Source of the DNA: Brevundimonas sp. 357
GTDB taxonomy: Bacteria; Pseudomonadota; Alphaproteobacteria; Caulobacterales; Caulobacteraceae
Assembly (NCBI RefSeq): GCF_003938605.1
Contig: NZ_RHWX01000019.1
Coordinates: 1-55,716, forward strand
Length of the DNA: 55,716 bases
Direction: 5' to 3'
Shown: piece after piece, positions 7,459 through 13,809 of the stretch
Position numbering within the stretch: position 1 is the first letter of the stretch
Layout of the letters: every line of letters begins with the position of its first letter
Position numbers and translations under genes: made by a program
Notes under the pieces: generated by a model
What the model was told of the DNA's origin: nothing
Seen by the model: the letters and a program-made list of their open reading frames with translations, nothing else
Databases searched by the model: none

Positions 7459-8334
7459 GTGAAGCCGGGGCCTCGTCGCCATCGGAACAAGGCCGGCCCG
7501 ATCCTGGGCAGCCTGATCGCGCACGGTTTGATCCTGGCGCTGATCATTACTGCGCCGGTTGAACGACCGCCGGAGGCTCCGGTTCCGCCGGTGATCGAGG
7601 TGATGCTGGTCGAACCGCCGCCTCCACCGCCGCCGCCGCCTTCTGAACCTGCGCCGGGCGACGCGCCTGCGGGCGGTTCGGAACCTGCGCCGGCGCCCAA
7701 GCCGGAACCGGCGCCCGCCGCGCCCGCTCCGGTCGCTGCGCAGACGCCCGAGAAGGCGCGGCGCACCGCGCCGACGCCGCCGACCCCGCGGCCCAGCCGT
7801 CCGACGCCGCGCCCGGCGACGGTCGAGCCTCTGCCCATTTCCGCGCCGGAGCCCAGCGTCTCCTTCGTCCTTCTGGGCGAGGGGGCTCTGAGCGGCGCCC
7901 TGACCGCAGGACAAGGCTCAGGCGGGGGCGGCGGCGCGGGGGCGGGCGTCGGCGGCGGCAGCGGCGGCGGGTCCGGTTCGGGCGTGGGCGGCGGCTCGGG
8001 CCAGGGCTGCGACATGGTCAAGCGCATCCAGGACGCCCTGCGCAACGACGCGCGCATCAACGCCGCCATCGGCCAGGCCTATCGCACCTCGGGCGCTTCG
8101 GGCCGCGCCATCCTGATGTGGAACGGCGACTGGCTGCAAAGCCCCGGCGAAGAGGGCAAGGGCCTGGCCGGGGTGCGTCAGGCCATCGCCGTGACGGTCG
8201 GCTTCTCGTCGCGCGCTTGCAAGGCCGAGACGGTCAACGGCTATGTGCTGCTGACGCTCAGCGACCAGCCGGGCGCGCCGCGCGTGGCGCTGGGCGGCGG
8301 GCGCTGGCGCTGGTCGGACCTGCTGTCGCTCTAG
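7459..8334 (+). CDS. TonB-like envelope protein with unusual C-terminal domain
   Basis: A 291-residue protein read from GTG 7459, seven bases after GGGGAG. A single membrane helix (about residues 15-33) is followed by a proline-rich linker with an eight-proline run, a glycine/serine-rich linker (about 150-185) and a compact C-terminal domain of about 105 residues beginning GCDMVKRIQDALRND. The layout (anchor, Pro-rich reach across the periplasm, terminal domain) is that of TonB-type energy transducers, but the C-terminal domain does not show the usual TonB fold signature. Two cysteines (GCDM, RACKAE) could form a disulfide. No exbB or exbD is nearby. Its stop shares the bases CTAG with the convergent prepilin peptidase gene. 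Confidence 0.65.
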   Translation: MKPGPRRHRNKAGPILGSLIAHGLILALIITAPVERPPEAPVPPVIEVMLVEPPPPPPPPPSEPAPGDAPAGGSEPAPAPKPEPAPAAPAPVAAQTPEKARRTAPTPPTPRPSRPTPRPATVEPLPISAPEPSVSFVLLGEGALSGALTAGQGSGGGGGAGAGVGGGSGGGSGSGVGGGSGQGCDMVKRIQDALRNDARINAAIGQAYRTSGASGRAILMWNGDWLQSPGEEGKGLAGVRQAIAVTVGFSSRACKAETVNGYVLLTLSDQPGAPRVALGGGRWRWSDLLSL

Positions 8335-9122
8335 GCGCCGAAGGCCAGGCCCAAGGGACCGTAGAGCCAGGTCAGCCAGGCGCCGACGGCCAGGAAGACG
8401 CCGAACGGCAGGCGGTCGGTGGAGGCCACGGGACGGCGCAGCACGAGCTTGGCCGCCACCAGGCTGAGGCCGGTCAGCGACGCCCACAGCAGCACGCTGG
8501 GCAGGCCCATCCACCCGACCCAGGCGCCGATCGCGCCCAGCAGGAAGGGGTCGCCGCCGCCCAGACCGTCGCGTCCGCGCAGGCGCTTGTAGAGGAAGGC
8601 CAGCAGCCACAGCCCGCCGAAACCGGCCGCCGCCCCGATCAGGGGCGTCTTCAGCGGCCCGATCAGCGACCACTTCATTCCGCTCTGGATGTTCGCCGGG
8701 TCCAGGGCCACGGCGGCGAACAGGCCGCTGAGGAACAGGGGCAGGGTCAGGGCGTCAGGCAGCCAGAAATGCTCGGCGTCGATCACGGCGATCAGCAGAA
8801 GCTGCCAGCCCAGAACGGCCCCGGCCAGGGCCCAGGCCGGATCGGGAAAGCACAGGGCCGCCCAGACGCCGACGGCGCCGGAGGCCAGCTCGATCAGGGG
8901 ATAACGCAGGGGAATGACGGCGCCGCAGTCGCTGCACTTGCCGCGCGACAACGCCCAACTGACCACCGGGATCATCCGCCAAGGCTTGAGCGGGCGCCCG
9001 CAACCGCCGCACCGCGAGCGGCCGACCACGATGTCCTCGCCGCGCGGCAGGCGCAGGCTGACCAGGCCCAGGAAACTGCCGACGATCAGCCCCAGCCCGC
9101 CCATCAGTAGCGCCAGCATCAT
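8331..9122 (-). CDS. Prepilin peptidase / N-methyltransferase (type IV leader peptidase)
   Basis: A 263-residue integral membrane protease of family A24 that cuts the leader from type IV pilin-like or type II secretion pseudopilin precursors and methylates the new N-terminus. The N-terminal zinc domain has two cysteine pairs (Cys38/Cys41 and Cys63/Cys66). The catalytic aspartates are Asp115 (VIDAEH) and Asp191 in GGGD. About seven hydrophobic helices follow. The bifunctional form with the cysteine domain points to a PilD/GspO enzyme rather than the short CpaA type used for Flp pili. No pilus or secretion genes are adjacent. Confidence 0.92.
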   Translation of the reverse strand: MMLALLMGGLGLIVGSFLGLVSLRLPRGEDIVVGRSRCGGCGRPLKPWRMIPVVSWALSRGKCSDCGAVIPLRYPLIELASGAVGVWAALCFPDPAWALAGAVLGWQLLLIAVIDAEHFWLPDALTLPLFLSGLFAAVALDPANIQSGMKWSLIGPLKTPLIGAAAGFGGLWLLAFLYKRLRGRDGLGGGDPFLLGAIGAWVGWMGLPSVLLWASLTGLSLVAAKLVLRRPVASTDRLPFGVFLAVGAWLTWLYGPLGLAFGA

Positions 9123-9283
9123 GTTTCCGTCCCATGGTCTGTTTTCGGAAGGAGTGTGGCGCGGGGAACGCAGAATGGCGCCATCATTTGCCTTGCTCGC
9201 CTTGGTTGTGACTCTCTATCGAGAGAAGAGAGCGGCCAAACTGGACGGACGCCGTTCTGAACGGATAGTCGGATTCTGTGCCC

Positions 9284-9757
9284 ATGAACGCGAAGATCGA
9301 CAAGCTGACGCCGCGCGAACGAGAAATCCTCCTGCTCGTGTCGCATCGCCTTGGTGACAAGGAGATCGCGCAGCAACTCGGTCTGTCGCCACGCACCGTT
9401 CAGAACCATCTGCATCGCGCCTATGAAAAGCTGGGCGTTTCCGACCGTCTCCAGGCCGCGCGCGTGTTGAGTAATTCCTACTCAGGGGGATCATTCCCCC
9501 TGTCGCCGTCCCCCGTCGTATCGGCAGAAAGGAGCGTCCTCGCAGGGTCTTCGGAAGATGTCGAGGGCGGGAGAACGCCGTGGCCGACGCCTTTCTATCG
9601 GTCCTATGCGAGCCTCAGAACCTGGCGCCGGCCGCGTAAGATCGGCGGCTCCGTCTTGTGGCTGATCGTGGGCTGGGCTTTCGCCTGGATCCTGATCGCC
9701 GTGGTTGCGGCCACTCTGATGCGTCCCGTCCTGGAGATGATCCACGCTCTGCGCTGA
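9284..9757 (+). CDS. LuxR-type HTH protein with C-terminal membrane helix
   Basis: A 157-residue protein with the same plan as that at 306-788. The LuxR/GerE HTH covers residues about 5-60 (LTPREREILLLVS, DKEIAQQLGLSPRTVQNHLH). A variable linker and one strongly hydrophobic helix near the C-terminus (VLWLIVGWAFAWILIAVVAA) follow. No sensor domain is recognised. The ATG at 9284 gives a conserved-looking N-terminus; GTG 9278 is possible and neither has a strong ribosome site. A short inverted repeat (TCTCT-ATCG-AGAGA, 9213-9226) lies 60 bp upstream. The two proteins share only the HTH at sequence level, so they are an architectural family rather than a recent duplication. Confidence 0.75.
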   Translation: MNAKIDKLTPREREILLLVSHRLGDKEIAQQLGLSPRTVQNHLHRAYEKLGVSDRLQAARVLSNSYSGGSFPLSPSPVVSAERSVLAGSSEDVEGGRTPWPTPFYRSYASLRTWRRPRKIGGSVLWLIVGWAFAWILIAVVAATLMRPVLEMIHALR

Positions 9758-9839
9758 CGCTCTTTGCTGGTGGAGAAGCGCATGACTGACGGGAAATAAC
9801 GGCTTGGCGCTTGGATAGGCTGGTCAGCCGGAGGCTTTG

Positions 9840-10316
9840 ATGGACTTGGTTCAATTGGCTTTGCTGTTCCTCGGTTTCGTGGGGCTGGGCCTTTTGTTGT
9901 GGCGTGGCGGTCCTGGCGATCGCGCGGCTGCCGCCGTCATGCTGATGACCCTGGCCGCTTCCTATGTCGTCGAGGATTTGACGTGGAACGGGCTCTATCT
10001 CGGCCTGATGATCGTCGATGGCCTGGCTTTCGTGGCGCTGTGGCTGATTGCCGAGCGCGCGGGTCGCTGGTGGATTGTCCTGGCGTCTGCGTTCCAGCTT
10101 GTCGGCGTCCTGGCCTACTGCGCTCCGCTCCTGTCGTCGGAGCCTCTGGCATGGGCGCTTTTCACGCTGATTTGGGGCCTGTGGTTCCTGATCGTGCTCA
10201 CATTCTTCTTTGGCGTCTGGGAGGTCGAGGCCGACCGGCGCTTCGCCCTGGGGGGGCGAGATGGCTCAACAATGGACGATGGAGGCCGCGCGCGCGCTGC
10301 TCCGTCAATGGAATGA
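9840..10316 (+). CDS. Small multi-pass membrane protein, unknown function
   Basis: A 158-residue protein with about four to five hydrophobic helices spanning residues 3-128 and a short charged tail. ATG 9840 has GGAGG five bases before it. No enzymatic motif or recognised family. It follows the LuxR/membrane protein by 82 bp on the same strand and overlaps the next gene by 56 bp, so the three probably form one transcription unit. The polar residues inside the helices (EDLTWNG) are few, which argues against a transporter. Confidence 0.6.
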   Translation: MDLVQLALLFLGFVGLGLLLWRGGPGDRAAAAVMLMTLAASYVVEDLTWNGLYLGLMIVDGLAFVALWLIAERAGRWWIVLASAFQLVGVLAYCAPLLSSEPLAWALFTLIWGLWFLIVLTFFFGVWEVEADRRFALGGRDGSTMDDGGRARAAPSME

Positions 10317-10587
10317 CAATCGGCTGGAGGTCTCGGTCCGCGAGGGGGGGCTGACAGCCGAACTGGGGGCGCTGGAGGTCTGGTTGCTGGAACAGCGGCC
10401 GGAGACCTTGGCTGAGGCCGAGCGCCTGCTGGATTTGATCACATCGCATCAAAGCGGCGGCGGGCGCGGGTTGGAGCAACTGTGTCGCATCGGCGGCGGC
10501 GTGCGAAACGACGTGGCCCCGCATCGCAGCCGGGTGGAGCATAGCTTCGCGCCGCGCGCTTCGGGACCGCTGGCCGGGCGGGCCTGA
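10261..10587 (+). CDS. Hypothetical protein
   Basis: A 108-residue soluble protein starting MAQQWTMEAARALLRQW. ATG 10261 was preferred because it follows a G-rich ribosome site (within 10249-10257) and reduces the overlap with the preceding gene; the frame is open back to 10210. The first 65 residues look like a mixed alpha/beta unit with a helical segment (RPETLAEAERLLDLI); the basic tail is low in structure. No family recognised. The long overlap with the membrane-protein gene makes one of the two boundaries uncertain. Confidence 0.45.
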   Translation: MAQQWTMEAARALLRQWNDNRLEVSVREGGLTAELGALEVWLLEQRPETLAEAERLLDLITSHQSGGGRGLEQLCRIGGGVRNDVAPHRSRVEHSFAPRASGPLAGRA

Positions 10588-10704
10588 AAGTCATCGTTTG
10601 ATGATCGTCGGTCGGGGTTCCGCCCCGCCGACGGGGCTGTTACATCCGCTGACAGTCCGCGACGAAGCCTTGCGCCGTCGCTCCGCCAAGCGGTTTTTCC
10701 TCCC

Positions 10705-13095
10705 ATGATTTCTGCTGTTCGCGCCGCGTCTCTCGCGTCCGCCTCCTTGTCCGTGCTCGCTTTCGCCGCGCCTGTCATCGCCGAGGCGCCCGTCGACGCC
10801 GGACCGACCCAGGTGTCCGAGATCGTGGTGACGGCCGAACGGCGCGAGGCGCCCCTGGCGTCGACTCCCCTGTCGCTGACGGTGGCCGCCCAGCCCTTGC
10901 TGGACGGCGTCGGCGTGCGCGACATCAAGGATCTGCAGATCCTGGCGCCGGGGCTGATCGTGGCCTCGACCTCGAACCAGACCTTCACCACCGCCCGCAT
11001 CCGCGGCGTCGGCACGGTGGGCGACAATCCGGGCGTGGAAAGCTCGGTCGGCGTCATGATCGACGGCGTCTATCGCCCCCGCAACGGCGCGGCCCTGGGC
11101 GATCTGGGCGAGGTCGAGCGCATCGAGGTGCTGAAGGGCCCGCAGGCGACCCTGTTCGGCAAGAACACCTCGGCCGGCGTCATCAACGTCGTCACCGCCG
11201 CCCCCTCGTTCGACGCGGGCATGGCGGGCGAGACGACCTTCGGCGACTATGGAACGCACGGCGGTTCGGTCTCCCTGACCGGCCCGATCGTGGACGAGGT
11301 TCTGGCCGGGCGGTTGTATGTCGCCGCGCGTCGCCGCGACGGCCTCTATGACGTGAAGACGGGCGCCAAGAAAACGGGGGAGGGCCCGCGCACCTCGACC
11401 GACGATCAGACCGAGAATTACGAAACCGTGCGCGGTCAGTTGCTGTGGCGCGCCACGCCGAACCTGACCGCCCGCCTGACCGCCGACTGGACCGAGCGGG
11501 ACGAACGCTGCTGCGTCGGCGTGCAACTGGTGACCGGCGCGACGGCGCCGCTGCTGGCGACCTTCGCGCCCGACGGCGGCGTGGCGGCGACGCCGAAGCC
11601 GTGGGATCGCGTGGCCTATTCCAACCGCGACACCAACACCCGCATCCGCGACAAGGGGCTGGCCCTGCACCTGAACGCCGATCTGGGCTGGGCGAGGCTG
11701 GAGAGCACCTCGGCGGTGCGCGACTGGCGCGGCGTCATCAGCCAGGACTGGGACTTCACCTCGGCCGACCTGGCCTATCGCCCGGACGACGACAGCTGGT
11801 CGAACCGCTTCCGCACCCTGACGCAGGAGTTCCGCCTGTCGGGCCGGCGCGGAAAGCTGGACTGGTCGGCGGGCGCCTTCTTCGCCGATGAGAATCTGAC
11901 CCGTCGCGACAGCCTGTTCTACGGCGCCGATTACGAAGGCTATGTCAGCCGCCTGCTGTCGCGCTCGGCGTCGAACCCGCTGGGCGACCCGGCCTTCGTG
12001 TCGAGCATCACGGGGCTTCCCGTCGGCGCGAGCTTCGTCGAGGGCGAGGGGCAGCTGGACCGCTATTGGCAGACGGCCCGCAGCGCCGCCCTGTTCGGCC
12101 AGGTCTCCTACGCCGTGACCGACCGCCTGACCCTGACCGGGGGCCTGCGCCGCACCCATGAGACCAAGGAGATGACGGCCGCCTATCACAACACCGACGG
12201 CGGCCGGGCCTGCGCGGCGGCGCTGGCCAACGGCGTCAGCAATGTCATGCTGTGCCTGCCGTGGTCGAATCCGGCCTTCAACGGCCTGAGCCAGTCCGAG
12301 ACGGTCAAGGACGAGGCCTGGACCGGCATGGCCCGCGCCGAGTTCAAGGCGACCGAGGGCGTGCGCCTCTACGCCTCCTGGTCGCGAGGGCGCAAGAACG
12401 GCGGCTTCAACCTGGATCGCGGGCAGACCAATCTGGTCCCTGACGCCTCGCGCGCCTTCCCGGCCGAGAGCGCCGACGCCTTCGAGGCGGGGGTGAAGAG
12501 CGTGCTGCTGGACCGGCGCCTGCTGGTCTCGGCCGCCGCCTTCCGCCAGACCTATGACGACTTCCAGCTGAACACCTTCCTGGGCACGACCTTCCTGGTC
12601 CGCTCAATCCCCGAGGTGCGGGCCAAGGGCGTCGAGGCGGACTTCATGTTCCTGCCGTTCGAGGGCCTGTCGCTACAGGGCGGCCTGACCTACGCCCAGA
12701 CGGAATACGGCGACGACGCCGTGCCGGGCCTGCCGCTGCTGGCGGGCAAGCGGATGAATTTCGCGCCCCTGTGGAGCGGATCTCTGGCCGGAACCTATGA
12801 GCGGCCGGTGGCGGCGGGGCTGACGGGCCGCGTCACCCTGGCGGCCAAATATTCGTCGGAATACAACACCGGCTCGGACCTAGACCCGGCCAAGAGCCAG
12901 CCGGGCTTCTGGCTGGTCGACGGCCGCGTCGCGCTAGCTCGCGACGACGCCTGGAGCGTCGAGCTGTGGGGCCGCAACCTGTTCGATCAGGACTATCGCC
13001 AGGTGGCCTTCGGCGCGCCGTTCCAGACGGGGACGCTGGGCGCCTTCCTGGGGGCGCCGCGCACGGTGGGCGTGACCCTCCGGGTGGTGCGATAG
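10705..13095 (+). CDS. TonB-dependent outer-membrane receptor
   Basis: A 796-residue outer-membrane beta-barrel that imports a scarce ligand using TonB energy. A signal peptide (about 1-27, ending IAEA) is followed by the TonB box region VSEIVVTAERRE, a plug domain with IRGVGTVGDNPGV, VLKGPQATLFGKN and SAGVINVVTA, and a C-terminal barrel ending in an aromatic-rich strand region and VTLRVVR. The plug motifs resemble siderophore/FyuA-like and other small-ligand receptors, but the ligand cannot be told from sequence. No transporter or regulator gene is adjacent. A hairpin at 13134-13158 follows the gene. Confidence 0.92.
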   Translation: MISAVRAASLASASLSVLAFAAPVIAEAPVDAGPTQVSEIVVTAERREAPLASTPLSLTVAAQPLLDGVGVRDIKDLQILAPGLIVASTSNQTFTTARIRGVGTVGDNPGVESSVGVMIDGVYRPRNGAALGDLGEVERIEVLKGPQATLFGKNTSAGVINVVTAAPSFDAGMAGETTFGDYGTHGGSVSLTGPIVDEVLAGRLYVAARRRDGLYDVKTGAKKTGEGPRTSTDDQTENYETVRGQLLWRATPNLTARLTADWTERDERCCVGVQLVTGATAPLLATFAPDGGVAATPKPWDRVAYSNRDTNTRIRDKGLALHLNADLGWARLESTSAVRDWRGVISQDWDFTSADLAYRPDDDSWSNRFRTLTQEFRLSGRRGKLDWSAGAFFADENLTRRDSLFYGADYEGYVSRLLSRSASNPLGDPAFVSSITGLPVGASFVEGEGQLDRYWQTARSAALFGQVSYAVTDRLTLTGGLRRTHETKEMTAAYHNTDGGRACAAALANGVSNVMLCLPWSNPAFNGLSQSETVKDEAWTGMARAEFKATEGVRLYASWSRGRKNGGFNLDRGQTNLVPDASRAFPAESADAFEAGVKSVLLDRRLLVSAAAFRQTYDDFQLNTFLGTTFLVRSIPEVRAKGVEADFMFLPFEGLSLQGGLTYAQTEYGDDAVPGLPLLAGKRMNFAPLWSGSLAGTYERPVAAGLTGRVTLAAKYSSEYNTGSDLDPAKSQPGFWLVDGRVALARDDAWSVELWGRNLFDQDYRQVAFGAPFQTGTLGAFLGAPRTVGVTLRVVR

Positions 13096-13133
13096 ACGTC
13101 TTTATTTCAGGGAGAGAGCAGGCTGGCGATCCC

Positions 13134-13158
13134 TCCTTCTCCCGGAGGGGGAGAAGGA
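13134..13158. repeat. Intergenic CTTCTCCC-type hairpin
   Basis: Arms TCCTTCTCCC (13134-13143) and GGGAGAAGGA (13149-13158) pair perfectly around GGAGG. The same core recurs at 39024-39044 and, as CTCTCCC, at 48965-49168. It lies between convergent genes and may help end transcription, though no T-run follows on the plus strand. Confidence 0.55.
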
Positions 13159-13186
13159 TGAAGGGGAAAAAAGAGCGACGAGAACG

Positions 13187-13639
13187 TCAGTCCTTGTCGC
13201 GGGCGGCGGCCTTGGCGGCGCGTTCAGCCTGACCGCGCCAGCCGTAGCCTTCGCCGTGCTTGCCGACGCTGACGAAGACGGCTTCCTCGGCCTTGTGGAA
13301 ATACTGCTCGGCCACCATCCAGCCCTTGAAGGGCCGCAGCACCCACAGGCACATGGCCGCCAGGATCGGGAAGGTCACGACGAAGTGGACCCAGATCGGC
13401 GGGTGCACGGTGAACTCGAAGATCATGAAGGCGATCATGCCGACAACGCCGACCGCGCACATGACAAAGAAGGCCGGGCCGTCCGCCGGATCGGCGAAGC
13501 TGTAATCCAGGCCGCACTTCGGGCAGGACTCGCGCAGGCTGAGATAGCCCTTGAACACGGGGCCTTCGCCGCAGCGGGGGCAGCGGGCGCGCAGGCCGGT
13601 CTTGAGCGGGCTCAACGGGGGATAGGCAGGGTCGGACAC
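13187..13639 (-). CDS. DUF983 membrane protein with zinc-ribbon
   Basis: A 150-residue DUF983 protein. Two CxxC pairs near the N-terminus (RCPRCGEG and SCPKCGLD) form a probable zinc ribbon; two membrane helices follow (about FVMCAVGVVGMIAFMIFEF and FVVTFPILAAMCLW), and the C-terminus is charged. The GTG at 13639 with AGGA seven bases upstream was chosen over an ATG at 13720 that lacks a site. DUF983 genes in alphaproteobacteria often lie near cytochrome oxidase or cell-envelope genes, but no such neighbour is present here. The function is not established. Confidence 0.85.
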   Translation of the reverse strand: MSDPAYPPLSPLKTGLRARCPRCGEGPVFKGYLSLRESCPKCGLDYSFADPADGPAFFVMCAVGVVGMIAFMIFEFTVHPPIWVHFVVTFPILAAMCLWVLRPFKGWMVAEQYFHKAEEAVFVSVGKHGEGYGWRGQAERAAKAAARDKD

Positions 13640-13758
13640 GGGCTGTTCCTGAAAAGAACGATGGCTGATGGTTTCGGCCTTCGGGCGCCCGGACGCAAGC
13701 GGGTGTTTTGTCCTATCCACGTGGGAAGGTTGGCGGGCAGGGCTTTGTTTTCCGCGAT

Positions 13759-13782
13759 TTAAGCCCCGTTAACCGCGATTAA
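13759..13782 (+). promoter_or_regulatory. Three TTAA motifs at 10-bp spacing
   Basis: TTAA occurs at 13759-13762, 13769-13772 and 13779-13782, that is with six bases between copies, 28 bp before the start of the TPR gene. CtrA of Caulobacterales recognises TTAA-N7-TTAA, so the spacing is one base short of the consensus. In DNA this GC-rich the array is unlikely by chance, but its protein partner is unproved. Confidence 0.4.
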
Positions 13783-13809
13783 AGCCCTTCGCGCGAGCAT
13801 GCGCGCGAT

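Noticed and set aside
7613..7650. CCG/CCT-rich tract suggesting a tandem repeat
   Set aside because: It encodes the proline run of the TonB-like protein linker and is explained by coding.
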